DNA of 64,000 nt from Phytohabitans suffuscus. Lineage in GTDB: Bacteria > Actinomycetota > Actinomycetes > Mycobacteriales > Micromonosporaceae. Below, piece after piece: positions 34,807 to 44,722 of this stretch. The position numbers and the translations under genes are program-made. Numbering within the stretch: position 1 is the stretch's first letter; every line of letters starts with the position of its first letter. The notes below the pieces were generated by a model. It was not told the origin of the DNA, made no database searches, and saw only the letters and a program-made list of their open reading frames with translations. Location of the stretch: the NCBI RefSeq assembly GCF_011764565.1, contig NZ_AP022871.1, forward strand, positions 620,001 through 684,000, read 5' to 3'.

Positions 34807-36132
34807 GTGGAACTCGCCGTCAGAAGACAGGTAGACAGGATCGGACAGTGGGTGGCCCGGCTGACCGTCGCTCTGCTCGTCGTCGCCGCGAGCGCACTCG
34901 CCCTGGCCACGCCGGCGTCCGCGGCCACGACCTACGTCTACACGACGTTCAAGGGCGACGGTGCGGCCGACCAGGAGCTGTGGGTCTACCAGTCGACGAA
35001 CGCGACCAGCTTCGGTGTCCTGGCCGACACGAACTACCGCGGCCCGACCGGGGTGCTGCGCGACCCCAGCGTCACCTACTACAACGGCAGGTACTACATC
35101 GCGCACACCGTCCAGTCCTGGACGACGAACTCCACCTACTTCAACATCGCTTCCAGCCCGGACCTGGTCACCTGGACGCATGTGGCCAGCGTCAACTCCG
35201 GGATCGCCGACACCCGGTTCGTCTGGGCCCCGGAGTTCTTCGTCGAGGGAAACACGGTGCGCGTAATCGCGAGCGTGGCACAGACGACGTGTTCCAACTG
35301 TTTCCGGCCCTACGTCTACACGGCCCAGAACAGCACCCTGACGTCGTGGAGCGGCCCGGCCCAGATGGGCGGGCTGGGCACCAACTACATCGACACGTTC
35401 GTCGTACGCTCCGGCAACACCTACCACGCCTTCGTCAAGAACGAGACCTCGAAGTACATCGAGCACTGGACCAGCACCTCCACCCTCACCAGCGGCTGGA
35501 CGTCCCGCGGCGCTCTGTGGAGCTCGGGATACGAGGGACCGGCAGTGGTCCAGCTGGAGAACGGCAGCTGGCGCATCTACGTCGACCGGTACACCAACGG
35601 CGGAATCTGGACCGCCACCAGCTCCGACCTGAACACCTGGTCCGGCCTCAGCAGCGTGAGCTGCGCCGGCTGCCGGCACGGCACCGTGCTCGCCGTACCG
35701 TCGTCCTCGACCGGAGAACGCTACCGGGTGACGGCACGGCACAGCGGAAAGGTCATCGACGTCATCGAGGCGTCGACGGCGGACAACGCCGAGGTCAAGC
35801 AGTGGGGCTGGAACGGCGGAACGAACCAGACCTGGGCGTTCCAGGATGTGGGCGGCGGCTACGTCAGGATCGTCAACCAGAACAGCGGCAAGTGCCTCGA
35901 CGTGGCCGGCGCGTCCACAGCAGACCGCGCGAACATCATCCAGTACACGTGCAACAGCGCGACCAACCAGCAGTGGCAGTGGCGTCCCATCGGCAGCTAC
36001 TTCCAGCTCGTCGCCCGCCACAGCGGCAAGTGCCTGGACGTGGTGAGCGCCGGGACGGCCGACGGCAGCGACATCCAGCAGTACACGTGCGGCAGCCAGG
36101 ACAACCAGCAATGGTCCCGCACCCCCGTCTAG
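34807..36132 (+). CDS. Secreted GH43-like enzyme with CBM13 (ricin) module
   Basis: A 441-residue protein, GTG 34807 after AAAGGAGAAG. Signal peptide (VALLVVAASALALATPASA). The propeller has LRDPSVTYYNGRYYIAHTV, FVWAPEFFVEGNTVRVIASV, NYIDTFVVRSGNTYHAFVKN and acid Glu in GYEGPAVVQLENGSWRIY (all shortened). A three-repeat ricin trefoil (from about residue 300) is very like that of the GH5 protein upstream, with HSGKCLDVVSAGTADG, suggesting module shuffling or duplication. Its stop TAG is the left end of palindromic element P2. Confidence 0.87.
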   Translation: MELAVRRQVDRIGQWVARLTVALLVVAASALALATPASAATTYVYTTFKGDGAADQELWVYQSTNATSFGVLADTNYRGPTGVLRDPSVTYYNGRYYIAHTVQSWTTNSTYFNIASSPDLVTWTHVASVNSGIADTRFVWAPEFFVEGNTVRVIASVAQTTCSNCFRPYVYTAQNSTLTSWSGPAQMGGLGTNYIDTFVVRSGNTYHAFVKNETSKYIEHWTSTSTLTSGWTSRGALWSSGYEGPAVVQLENGSWRIYVDRYTNGGIWTATSSDLNTWSGLSSVSCAGCRHGTVLAVPSSSTGERYRVTARHSGKVIDVIEASTADNAEVKQWGWNGGTNQTWAFQDVGGGYVRIVNQNSGKCLDVAGASTADRANIIQYTCNSATNQQWQWRPIGSYFQLVARHSGKCLDVVSAGTADGSDIQQYTCGSQDNQQWSRTPV

Positions 36133-36514
36133 ACCCATCTATTTCAGGGGTTGCCGTGGCCGGGCGACGCCGGCTTGTCCTTTTTGGAGATTCGGGCTAC
36201 CGCGACGCCCGTCGTGGTCCGGACCGTTGCTCCCGCGGCCTCGCCCTTCGCGTCACACGACCCGACCCCACCCTTTAGGCGGCGGGTCACGGTCGACCGC
36301 GGCCCGCGTGGGCCGGGTCTGTTGTTGATCAGGGACTTTATGGCGGGACACACCAGGCGACACGCCGACCAAGTCCCTGATCAACCACCGCCGGGTGTGC
36401 GAACGCGGACGGTGAGGCCGCGGGAGCAACGGTCCGGACCACCGCGGACATCGCGGTAGCTCAAAGCCCTTTGACGGCCACCGACCACGGCGATCCCTGG
36501 AATACGTCGTCTAG
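36129..36514. repeat. Long palindromic element P2 (386 bp)
   Basis: Same family as P1, opposite orientation: here the long arm comes first and the short arm second. Ends are CTAGACCCATCT (36129) and ACGTCGTCTAG (to 36514). Shared blocks are GGGGTTGCCGTGG, GCTACCGCGACG, GTCCGGACCGTTGCTCCCGC, TTGTTGATCAGGGACTT and, at the right, GCGGTAGCTCAAAGCCC. Internal GGTCCGGACC is itself a palindrome. No protein is encoded. It starts exactly at the stop codon of the GH43-like gene. Confidence 0.8.
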
Positions 36515-36537
36515 AGACGTTCAGCGGTTGAGGTGCC

Positions 36538-36781
36538 TGTCTGTCCATATTGGTGGGTGCCTGCCGCGCGGATCACCCCGACAAGGGGAAACAAACCAGA
36601 CGAATTCGCCGCTGTGGCCACTCCCGCCCTCGAACGCGCGGCTCCCGGCAATAGATCGTGGTATGAAACTGCCCCCAGAGGGCGGATCCGTACCACGATC
36701 CACCGAAACCGACCCCTGTCTCCACAGACCAGCGGAAGCACAGAGATCACTGTGGACAGACCCGAAACCCTGACCCAGGAA
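36538..36781 (+). repeat. Dispersed repeat A, copy 2
   Basis: Contains AAACAAACCAGACGAATTCG, GAACGCGCGGCTCCCGGCAA, the hairpin GATCGTGGTATG (36654-36665) / CGTACCACGATC (36689-36700) with loop AAACTGCCCCCAGAGGGC, then GGAAGCACAG and CACTGTGGACAGA. Its first part lacks the B block seen in copies 3 and 4. Confidence 0.8.
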
Positions 36782-36791
36782 GGTCTCTAGA

Positions 36792-37252
36792 GAGCTTTCG
36801 CGGTCAGGGTTGAGCGGATGGCGAGACGGTCGGGGGTCGCGCGTGCGGCGGTGTCGCCGCTGAAATCGCCTGGGTTGTCGTCGTTGGTCAGCTGATCGTG
36901 GAGGGCGGTTGCCCTGTGAGGGCGGTTCGCGTCCATGATCGGCCGGAACCGATCCCTCGGGCCCTGCGCCGGGCGGGCAAATTTGGGCGAAAAGCGGCCG
37001 GCGCCAGCTTGGGGAGCGACCGGGCGGCTTCCGGCTCGTCCTCACTGGCTGGCTGAGACCCCGATCACCCAGACGACGGGAAACAAACCAGACGAATTCG
37101 CCGCCTGCCCTCGAACGCGCGGCTCCCGGCAACAGATCGTGGTATGAAACTGCCCCCAGAGGGCGGATCCATACCACGATCCACCGAAACCGACCCCGTC
37201 TCCATAGACCGGCGGAAGCGCAGAGGCCACTGTGGACAGACTCGAAACCTGG
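36792..37252 (+). repeat. Dispersed repeat B+A, copy 3 (most complete)
   Basis: Begins at GAGCTTTCGCGGTCAGGGTT, a sharp boundary shared with 47590. The B block runs to about GGAACCGATCCCTCGGGCC (near 36960) and is followed by a copy-specific insert and the A block. The hairpin is perfect here: GATCGTGGTATG (37135-37146) / CATACCACGATC (37170-37181). It lies about 11 bp after copy 2, so the two A units form a tandem pair. Confidence 0.8.
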
Positions 37253-37301
37253 CGTCTGGGTGGTGGTCGTCCGTTCCTGCCCTGACGTCGCCGGCGCGAC
37301 A

Positions 37302-37706
37302 TCACCTCCCGGACGCCCGGCTGTCCAGCACGGCAACCCTGCGCGCCCCGGCCGTTCGCCGGTAACTGGCGTCGAGCAGCTCGTTGACCTCGCCCCAGTC
37401 GGTGTCATCGGCCAGGTCCACGCCGATCCAGCCGTACCCACCGAGATAGGCCGGCACATAACAGCGGTCCTGCTCCAGCAGAGCCGCACGCTCGCCGGGA
37501 TCGACCAGCACGAGCACCGAACGCTCATGCTGCCGGTAGCCGCCCTCGACCCTCACCGATCCCCCGTAGTAGGCGAACACCTTCGTCGTGAAGAAGGCCG
37601 GACGCCCGTGAGAGACCTTCTGCGCCGCGTCGGGAAAGGCCAGCGCGAGCGCACGCACCCGGCCCAGCACCGGGTCCGCCTCGTCGAACATGATCGGATG
37701 CACCAC
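37302..37706 (-). CDS. MmcQ/YjbR-family protein
   Basis: About 134 residues from GTG 37706 (VVHPIMFDEADPVLGRVRAL); ATG 37691 and GTG 37724 are alternatives. LAFPDAAQKVSHGRPAFFTT, KVFAYYGG, LVLVDPGERAALLEQDR and GYGWIGVDLADDTDWGEVNE (shortened) are the family pattern of a CyaY-like fold of uncertain function, sometimes described as DNA-binding. It is a single gene squeezed between repeat B+A and the second sugar operon. Confidence 0.88.
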   Translation of the reverse strand: MVHPIMFDEADPVLGRVRALALAFPDAAQKVSHGRPAFFTTKVFAYYGGSVRVEGGYRQHERSVLVLVDPGERAALLEQDRCYVPAYLGGYGWIGVDLADDTDWGEVNELLDASYRRTAGARRVAVLDSRASGR

Positions 37707-37870
37707 ACCAGAAGGTAACCACACGGACCAAAGGGATGGGTCGAGGGCTCGGGCTCTCCAGGGATTTGCCGTGGGTGGCGGCGGTCCGTATGGCGCCGGT
37801 CAACGGGTGATCAAGGGCGTAACCAGGGGTTGACCTGCCTGTGCGCACGCACTAGCGTGTGAACACAACG

Positions 37871-37888
37871 TAGAAAACCGGTTTTCTA
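37871..37888. promoter_or_regulatory. LacI-type operator before the second sugar operon
   Basis: TAGAAAACCGGTTTTCTA is a perfect 18-bp palindrome with the central CG typical of LacI-family sites, 40 bp before the binding-protein ATG. The LacI-type regulator at the end of this operon (44,723) is the likely ligand-responsive repressor. Confidence 0.75.
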
Positions 37889-37928
37889 AGGGAATGATGG
37901 AGGTCACCATCCCACGAAGGAGTCAACG

Positions 37929-39245
37929 ATGACGGCACGGCGATCCCTGGGCCGGAGCACCCGGCGTAGGGGAGTCATCGCGAGCCTTGCGCTTGTTGTC
38001 AGCACAGCCATGCTCGTCAGTGCCTGCGGCGGCGGGGGCAGCGGGTCGAGCGACGCGGTACGCCTCACGGTCTGGACGTGGAGCAACGAGGCCGCGGCCG
38101 CCTTCAAGGACGGCATCATCGATGCGTTCGAGAAGGCTCACCCGGATATCGAGGTCGAGGTGGTTCCCCAGCTCGACAAGAACTACGAGACGCTGCTCAC
38201 GACCGGGCTCGCCGGGTCGCAGAGCCCCGACATCGTGGCGTTGCGCTCCTACGGCGTGCTGTCCAGCTTCGCCGCCAGCGGAAACATCGTGCCGCTCGAC
38301 GATGTCGTGAAGGACTGGAGCGGCTTCAGCAAGTCCGCCCTGGCCGGCGCCAAGGGCAAGGCGGACGGCAAGCTCTACGCGGTGCCGCAGGGCATCCAGA
38401 CGGCGCAGGTGTACTACAACAAAAAGGTGTTCGCCGACCTCGGCCTCGGCGTGCCGGGGAGCTGGGACGAGTTCGTCGCGGCGGCCCAGAAGATCAAGGA
38501 CTCCGGCACGGCGCCGATCGTGATTCCGGGGGCGGTGGCGGCACAGATCTCCCTCGCCGCCGAGATCCTGGGCAACGCGCGGCGCGGGGCGGGCGACTTC
38601 CAGCAGGCGTTCCTGGGCGGCGAGAAGAACCTCACCGATCCGGACAACGTGGCCGCGATCGGCCTCATGGAGCAGATAAAGCCCTTCCTGGTCGACAACG
38701 TCACTTCGGTCACTCTCGACGAGGCGGTCACGCTCTTCGCGACCGGCCGGGCCGCCATGTTCCCCTCCGGCACCTGGCAGGTCACGACGTTCAAGAACCT
38801 CGGCGCGGACATCGACTACGGGACGTTCGACGTGCCGGTCAACGCCGGCTGGCCGTCGAAGGCGGTCACGGTCAGCTACGCCGACGGTGGCTGGGCGCTG
38901 GCCAAGCGCAGCCAGCACCCGGACCAGGCGGGGCAGCTGCTCAACTGGCTCGGCGGCACCGAGTTCGGCAACCTGTACGCCAACGCGATGGGCACGATCC
39001 CCGCGCGCGACGGCGTCACGCTGGAAAACCCGCTGCTGTCCGAGATGTACCAGCGGTACCAGGCCACGCCGTCGGTGTACCTGGGCGCCGCGTACCTGCG
39101 GTACGGCTCGCCGTCCGGCACCGACCTGCTCGGCCAGCAGGTCCAGAAGATCTGGCTCGGCGAGACCACGCCCGCCGACGCCGCGAAGAGTGTCCAGACC
39201 GGCATCGACGCGTGGTTCAAGCCGGCCGACTTCGCAAAAGACTAA
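37929..39245 (+). CDS. Sugar ABC transporter substrate-binding lipoprotein (second operon)
   Basis: A 438-residue family-1 binding protein with a twin-arginine-like basic start, then lipobox VSAC (lipidated C33) and a Gly/Ser linker. Mature features: RLTVWTWSNE, SPDIVALRSYGVLSSFA, VPQGIQTAQVYYNKKVF and GRAAMFPSGTWQ. It is the first gene of an operon reading to 45,747 and lies behind a LacI-type operator. Sugar specificity is unknown; the enzymes downstream suggest an aldonate- or uronate-containing glycoside. Confidence 0.92.
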   Translation: MTARRSLGRSTRRRGVIASLALVVSTAMLVSACGGGGSGSSDAVRLTVWTWSNEAAAAFKDGIIDAFEKAHPDIEVEVVPQLDKNYETLLTTGLAGSQSPDIVALRSYGVLSSFAASGNIVPLDDVVKDWSGFSKSALAGAKGKADGKLYAVPQGIQTAQVYYNKKVFADLGLGVPGSWDEFVAAAQKIKDSGTAPIVIPGAVAAQISLAAEILGNARRGAGDFQQAFLGGEKNLTDPDNVAAIGLMEQIKPFLVDNVTSVTLDEAVTLFATGRAAMFPSGTWQVTTFKNLGADIDYGTFDVPVNAGWPSKAVTVSYADGGWALAKRSQHPDQAGQLLNWLGGTEFGNLYANAMGTIPARDGVTLENPLLSEMYQRYQATPSVYLGAAYLRYGSPSGTDLLGQQVQKIWLGETTPADAAKSVQTGIDAWFKPADFAKD

Positions 39246-39251
39246 CAACCC

Positions 39252-39284
39252 GCGGGCCTCTCGCCAGACCGGCGAGGGGCCCGC
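39252..39284 (+). terminator. Hairpin after the binding-protein gene
   Basis: GCGGGCCTCTCGCC (39252-39265) pairs with GGCGAGGGGCCCGC (39271-39284), one mismatch, five-base loop. It lies between the binding protein and the permeases with no U-run, so it more likely stabilises the upstream mRNA and partially attenuates transcription, a common way to make more binding protein than permease. Confidence 0.65.
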
Positions 39285-39311
39285 GCGGCCCGACCCAGGA
39301 GCCCACCACCC

Positions 39312-40250
39312 ATGGCACGTACCGCGAGGAAGGCGTCCGGCGTGCAGCGCGCACCCGCGACCGCCGTCCTGCTGTTCATCCTCCCGGCCTTCGCGTTGTT
39401 CGCGGTCGTCCTGCTCTACCCGATGGTGAGCGCGCTGGGCTATTCGCTGTTCGAATGGCGGGGCGGCACCAACCTCGTCGGCTTCAACTGGTTCCACAAC
39501 TTCGTGGTCCTCTTCACCGAGCAGCCGTTCGTCGAGCAGATGCCGCGAGCCTTCCTGCACAACCTGGCGATCTTCGCCGGCACGCTCGTGCTCCAGAACT
39601 CGATCGGCCTCTTCCTGGCCGTACAGCTGCACCGGCTCGGGCGGATCCGGCGGGTGTTCCAGGTGCTCTACACGACGCCGTACCTGGTCAGCCCGCTCGT
39701 GGTCGGCTACCTGTGGACGCTGCTGCTCTCGCCCACCTTCGGCCCGGTCAACGCCGGGCTCCAGGCGGCCGGCCTCGACTCGCTCGCGCTGTCGTGGCTC
39801 GGCGACCCGACCACGGCCCTGCCGGTGCTCATCCTCGTCAGCGTGTGGCAGTGGATCGGGTTCCCGGTGCTGCTGTACGGCGCCGCCCTGGGCGGCATCC
39901 CGCCCGAGCTGAACGACGCGGCCAGCGTCGACGGGGCCACCGGCTGGCGCCGCTTCCGCCGGATCACGCTGCCACTGCTCACACCCGTCATCGGCACGGT
40001 GTCGATCCTGACCTTCATCGGCGCGATGGAGACGTTCACCCTCCCGTACGCCTTCGGCGGCGCGACCGGCTCACCGGCTGGCGCGACCGACGTGCTGAGC
40101 CTGCTGTTCTTCCGGGTCTCGTTCGAGTCCGGGGCGAGCAACGCGCTCGGCGTGTCGTCGGCCCTCGCGACGCTGCTGTTCCTGTTCATCCTGGGCGGCG
40201 CGCTGCTCGGCCGGCGCCTGCTGCGCGCGCAGGAGGAGAGGCTCTCGTGA
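39312..40250 (+). CDS. Sugar ABC transporter permease, MalF type (second operon)
   Basis: A 312-residue six-helix protein. EAA loop: NDAASVDGATGWRRFRRITLP. N-terminal helix ATAVLLFILPAFALFAVVLL follows a short basic lead. The stop overlaps the next gene by GTGA. No ATPase gene is present in the operon. Confidence 0.93.
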   Translation: MARTARKASGVQRAPATAVLLFILPAFALFAVVLLYPMVSALGYSLFEWRGGTNLVGFNWFHNFVVLFTEQPFVEQMPRAFLHNLAIFAGTLVLQNSIGLFLAVQLHRLGRIRRVFQVLYTTPYLVSPLVVGYLWTLLLSPTFGPVNAGLQAAGLDSLALSWLGDPTTALPVLILVSVWQWIGFPVLLYGAALGGIPPELNDAASVDGATGWRRFRRITLPLLTPVIGTVSILTFIGAMETFTLPYAFGGATGSPAGATDVLSLLFFRVSFESGASNALGVSSALATLLFLFILGGALLGRRLLRAQEERLS

Positions 40251-41137
40251 GCGGCACCGCACTCGCGTCCGCACCCGCGGCGTCCACAATGGATGCCGCT
40301 CCGCCGCGCCGGCGGCGGCGCTGGAGCGCGGAGAAGGCCGTCGTGATGACCGTGCTGTGGCTGTACGCCGCGATCTGCGTCGTGCCGCTGCTCACGATGG
40401 TGCTCAACTCGTTCCGCACGCACCTGGAGATCGCCAGCGACCCATGGCCGGTCCCGAGCGATCCCACGGTGGAGAACTACGTGAGCGCTTGGACCGAGGC
40501 GTCCTTCGGCCGGTACGCGCTCAACTCGATCCTGATCACCGTCGCCTCGGTGGCCATCTCGACCGCCGTGTCGCTGCCCGCCGCGTACGCGATCGCCCGG
40601 TGGCGCTTCATGGGGCGCGGCGCCATCGAGGGCCTGTTCATGTCCGGGCTGCTGATCCCGTTCATGCTCGCCATCCTGCCGATGTTCTACCTGATGGACC
40701 GGCTGCGGCTGATCGACTCGCCACTCAGCCTCATCCTGATCTACTCGGCCAACGGCATCCCGTTCACCATCTTCGTACTCGTCGCGTTCTTCCGGCAGCT
40801 CCCCGCGGAGCTGGAGGAGGCCGCCTTCCTCGACGGCGGCGGCCATTTCACGGTGTTCCTGCGGGTCATGATGCCGCTGGTCCGGCCGGCGATCGCGACC
40901 GTGGTGGTCTTCCGCTTCGTGCCGATCTGGAACGACTTCCTGATGCCGCTGGTGATGCTCCGCTCCCGCGACAACTACACGCTCGGCGTCGGGCTGACGA
41001 CGTTCTTCGGCGAGTACCAGAACGACTGGGCCTCGCTCTTCGCCGGCCTCGTCATCGCCACCCTGCCGCTGCTGGTGCTGTTCGTCTTCGCCACCCGCCA
41101 GATCATCCAGGGGCTGACCGCCGGGATCGGCAAGTAG
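40247..41137 (+). CDS. Sugar ABC transporter permease, MalG type (second operon)
   Basis: A 296-residue protein from GTG 40247, overlapping the previous stop. EAA loop LEEAAFLDGGGHFTVFLRVM; six helices. The basic PRRRRRWS stretch precedes the first helix. It pairs with the upstream permease. Confidence 0.93.
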   Translation: MSGTALASAPAASTMDAAPPRRRRRWSAEKAVVMTVLWLYAAICVVPLLTMVLNSFRTHLEIASDPWPVPSDPTVENYVSAWTEASFGRYALNSILITVASVAISTAVSLPAAYAIARWRFMGRGAIEGLFMSGLLIPFMLAILPMFYLMDRLRLIDSPLSLILIYSANGIPFTIFVLVAFFRQLPAELEEAAFLDGGGHFTVFLRVMMPLVRPAIATVVVFRFVPIWNDFLMPLVMLRSRDNYTLGVGLTTFFGEYQNDWASLFAGLVIATLPLLVLFVFATRQIIQGLTAGIGK

Positions 41138-41162
41138 CCGGCCCACCGTACGAAGGACACGC

Positions 41163-42679
41163 ATGAGCACACCATCCGCCCAGACCGCATCGAGCCAGAT
41201 CGAGCTCCAGGACGTCGACGCGCTGGTGCGCGAGCATCTCCCGCCGCTGGCCGGCGTGCGCCCGGTGGGCCGGGTCGCGATCACCCGGCCGACCTCGGCG
41301 ATCGACTCCTCGCGGCTGGGCGTCGGCTTCGAGACGCTCGACCGGCGGATGTTCACACCCGAGCCGGTCTATCCGCACCTGGCCCGGCTGGGCGCCAAGT
41401 GGGCGCGGGTGCAGACCGGCTGGAGCCGCTGCGAGACCGGCGAGGGCGGCTACGACTTCGAATGGCTCGACTCCATCGTGGACGGTCTGGCCGGCGCCGG
41501 GGTGCGGACGATGTTCAGCGTCACGTTCGGCAACAAGCTCTACATGCCCGACGCCCCGCACGAGTCCGCGGTCGGCTACGTGCCGACCTACTACGAGCGC
41601 GCGGTGCCGGCGTGGACGGCGTTCGTCCAGGCGCTCGCCGCCCGGTACCGCGGCCGGGTCAGCCACTGGGAGGTGTGGAACGAGCCGAACATCCCCCAGT
41701 TCTGGCAGCCGCGCCCGGTCAGCGGCCGCGACTACGCCAAGCTGGTCCGCGTCACCGCCGAGGCCGTCCGGGCCGAGATCCCGGACGCCACCGTCATCGG
41801 CGGCGCGACGTCCCTTGTGGACCCCGCGTTTCTCGTGGACGCGCTGCGCGGCGGGCTGGCCGGGTCGATCGACGCGTTCTCGTTCCACCCGTACCAGATG
41901 GTGCCGGAGCACAACCTCCAGAACATGCGCGACCTGCTGCGCCGCCTCCTCGACGAGCACTCCCCGGACCGGCGCATCGCGTTGTACCAGGGCGAGAACG
42001 GCTGCCCTCCCAGCTGTCCGGGCATCACGACGACTGGCTCGGCATGTACACGATGGACCAGGTCGTGCAGGCCAAGTGGATCGCCCGCCGGTTCCTGGTC
42101 GACCTCCAGCTCGGCTTCGACAAGATCTTCTACTTCCACGCCGTCGACCTGATGGAACGCCCGTACCGGCAGGCCGGCGCCACGGTGAACGCGCCGGTGA
42201 TGATGGGGCTCGTCCACGGCGGCAGCTACGCGCCGAAGTACTCGTTCGAGGTGGCCCGCCGGGTCTGCCACCTCTTCGACGAGCGGACCCGGCGCACCGA
42301 GCTCATGTGCCTGTTCACCGAGCCCGACCCGTCCGCGCCGCGACACGCGACGCTGATGGCCGCGCCGTACGCGGCCACGTTCGAGCGCGACGGCGCGCCG
42401 CTGTTCGCGTACTGGCTCGGCGAGGATCCCCAGCAGCGGGCCGGCCAGACAACGATCGACGCCGAGCTGTGGTGGGACGACCGGCTCGCCATGCCCGAGC
42501 CGGTGCTGCTCGACCTGCTCACCGGCGAGGTGTACGCGGTCGAGCGGCCGCCCGAGCTCACGTACACCGACTGGCGCACCCGGGGCGTCAAGTACCGGCT
42601 GCCGCTCACCGACTACCCGATCGTGCTCACCGACGCCTCGGTCGTCGCCGGGCTGGGCGTGGAATGGCGGGACCGGTGA
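41163..42679 (+). pseudogene. GH39-like (clan GH-A) glycoside hydrolase, one-base frameshift
   Basis: From ATG 41163 the frame reads SRLGVGFETLDRRMFTPEP, GAKWARVQTGWSRCET, acid/base Glu in HWEVWNEPNIPQFW (near residue 174) and nucleophile Glu in YQGENGC (near 278). At 42005-42007 the frame is lost and resumes one frame over as SGHHDDWLGMYTMDQVVQAKW (shortened), continuing to TGA 42679. One added C gives 505 residues without interruption. No signal peptide, so it cleaves imported glycosides. Family is GH39-like by motif; the sugar is unknown. Probably intact in vivo. Confidence 0.78.
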
Positions 42680-43851
42680 GGCTGCGCACGCTGACCACGT
42701 ACATCGCCGACGCGTACCGCACCAACTGGGTACTCGTGCGGCTCGACACCGACGAGGGGATCCACGGCTGGGGCGAGGCCACCCTGGAGTACCGCGAGCA
42801 CACCGTCGAGGCCGCCGTGCGGGCGCTGCACCACGGGCTCGCCGGCCGCGACCTCGGCGACATCCAGGGCTGGTGGCAGGACTCCTACCGGGACGCGTAC
42901 TGGCGTGGCGGCCCGGTCCTCACCAGCGCCCTGTCAGCCGTCGAGATGGCCCTGTGGGACATCAAGGGCAAGGCTCTCGGCGTACCGGTCTACGAACTGC
43001 TCGGCGGCCGGCTCCGCAGCTCGGTCGAGTGCTACGCCAACGGCTGGTTCGCCGGCGCGAAGGAGCCGCGCGAGTTCGCCGACAAGGCGCGCGCGGCGGT
43101 CGAATGGGGTTACCGCGCGCTCAAGTGGGACCCGTTCGGGTCAGCCTTCCGCACCCTGCCCCGCGCGGTACTGCGGGACGCCGTCGCGGCCGTGGAGGCC
43201 GTGGCCGAGGCCACCGACGGCCGGGCCGACCTCATCGTCGAGGCGCACGGCCGCTTCGACCTGCCAGCGGCGCGGCAGGTCGCCAAGGCGCTGGAGCCGT
43301 ACCACCTGCTGTGGCTGGAGGAGCCCCTGATCCCCGGCAACCTGGCCAACTACGCCACCCTGCGGGAGAGCACCTCGACCCCGATCTCGCTCGGCGAACG
43401 CCTCTACACCCGCTGGGACTTCCGGGAGGTCTTCACGCGCGGCTGCGCCGACGTGGTACAGCCGGACGTCTCCCACGCCGGCGGCATCTGGGAGACCCGC
43501 ACGATCGCGTCGCTCGCCGAGCTGTGGCAGGTCGCCGTCGCCCCGCACAACCCCTCCGGCCCGGTCGCGAACGCCGCCACCCTGCAACTGGCCGCCTGCA
43601 CGCCCAACTTCACCTACCTGGAGACCATGGCCACCGACGTACCGTGGCGCGCCGAGATCGCCACCGAGAGCTGGACCGTCTCCGGCGGGACGGCGTCCAT
43701 TCCCGACCGGCCGGGCCTCGGCGTCGACATCGACCCGCGGGCGCTCGACCGGTACCCCTACGTCCGCCACGACCTGCGCCACTACACCGGCGCCCTCACC
43801 GAGATCCGGCCGCCGCACGAGGTGGCGCTGCACGCGAAGGACAACGGATGA
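42676..43851 (+). CDS. Enolase-superfamily sugar-acid dehydratase (galactonate dehydratase-like)
   Basis: A 391-residue enzyme, GTG 42676 overlapping the hydrolase stop by GTGA. The N-terminal capping domain is followed by a modified TIM barrel with SAVEMALWDIKGKALGVPVYELLGG (shortened), VEAHGRFD, WLEEPL and GERL (metal ligands), QPDVSHAGGI and VAPHNPSGP (catalytic His). This is the DgoD subgroup pattern. These enzymes remove water from aldonates to give 2-keto-3-deoxy acids. With the neighbouring SDR it may oxidise then dehydrate the sugar freed by the GH39-like enzyme. Confidence 0.88.
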   Translation: MRLRTLTTYIADAYRTNWVLVRLDTDEGIHGWGEATLEYREHTVEAAVRALHHGLAGRDLGDIQGWWQDSYRDAYWRGGPVLTSALSAVEMALWDIKGKALGVPVYELLGGRLRSSVECYANGWFAGAKEPREFADKARAAVEWGYRALKWDPFGSAFRTLPRAVLRDAVAAVEAVAEATDGRADLIVEAHGRFDLPAARQVAKALEPYHLLWLEEPLIPGNLANYATLRESTSTPISLGERLYTRWDFREVFTRGCADVVQPDVSHAGGIWETRTIASLAELWQVAVAPHNPSGPVANAATLQLAACTPNFTYLETMATDVPWRAEIATESWTVSGGTASIPDRPGLGVDIDPRALDRYPYVRHDLRHYTGALTEIRPPHEVALHAKDNG

Positions 43852-44660
43852 ACCGCCCCGGCACCGCCCTCGTCACCGGCTCGAGCCACAACCTCGGCCT
43901 GGCCATCGCCACGCGGCTCGCCGCGGACGGCAACCGGGTCGTCATCCACGGACCCGACAGGGCGGCGGCCGAGGCGGCCGCCACCCGGCTCCGCGCCGAG
44001 GTCCCCGGCGCCACCGTCCACTCGACCGGCTTCGACCTCGCCGACCCCGAGGCGATCGAGGCCGGCTTCGCCACCCTCGCCGGACGCGGCCTGGCGCCGA
44101 CCATCCTCGTCAACAACGCCGCCCACCTCGGCCTCGGCCCCGACGACGTCCTCGACGAGACGCCGCGCTTCTTCCGCGACGTCTTCGAGGTCAACCTGTT
44201 CGCCGTCCACCTCTGCTCCATGCTCGCCGCCCGGCACATGGCACAGGCCGGCGGCGGCGCCATCGTCAACATCTCCTCGCTGGCCAGCGAACGGGCCATC
44301 CCCGGGCGGACCGCGTACAACGCCAGCAAGGCCGCCGTCGACGGGCTCACCCGCAGCCTCGCGGTCGACCTGGCCCCCCACGGCATCCGGGTCAACGCCA
44401 TCGCCCCCGGCTTCGTCTGGAGCACCCGCTGGGACCACATCAGCGACGACGAGGCGGCCGCCCGCCGGCAGCGCATACCCGCCGGCGAACCGACCGCCCA
44501 GCAGGAGATCGCCCACCTCGTGGCCTTCCTCGCCAGCGAACGCACGCCCACGCTCACCGGCGCCCGGATCGTCATCGACGGCGGCCTCAACGCCCTCCAG
44601 GTACCGCCCGACCGCCGGGCGTCACCCGCGCCGGACCGGGCAGCAGTAACCTTCGGCTGA
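43848..44660 (+). CDS. Classical SDR oxidoreductase
   Basis: A 270-residue SDR, ATG 43848 overlapping the dehydratase stop. Cofactor motif TGSSHNLGLA (residues 10-19, the usual GxxxGxG with Asn), NNAAH, catalytic Ser in NISSLASERAIPG, YNASK, and PGFVWSTRW. The C-terminal region with ITGGxx-like TGARIVIDGGLN is standard. Context suggests oxidation of a sugar or reduction of a keto-deoxy acid in the operon pathway. Confidence 0.9.
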   Translation: MNRPGTALVTGSSHNLGLAIATRLAADGNRVVIHGPDRAAAEAAATRLRAEVPGATVHSTGFDLADPEAIEAGFATLAGRGLAPTILVNNAAHLGLGPDDVLDETPRFFRDVFEVNLFAVHLCSMLAARHMAQAGGGAIVNISSLASERAIPGRTAYNASKAAVDGLTRSLAVDLAPHGIRVNAIAPGFVWSTRWDHISDDEAAARRQRIPAGEPTAQQEIAHLVAFLASERTPTLTGARIVIDGGLNALQVPPDRRASPAPDRAAVTFG

Positions 44661-44722
44661 CCAACCCGCCAGCCGGGTCCCGGGTCAGACACACGCCAAG
44701 GCCGTAAGGGAGGACGAGCCAG

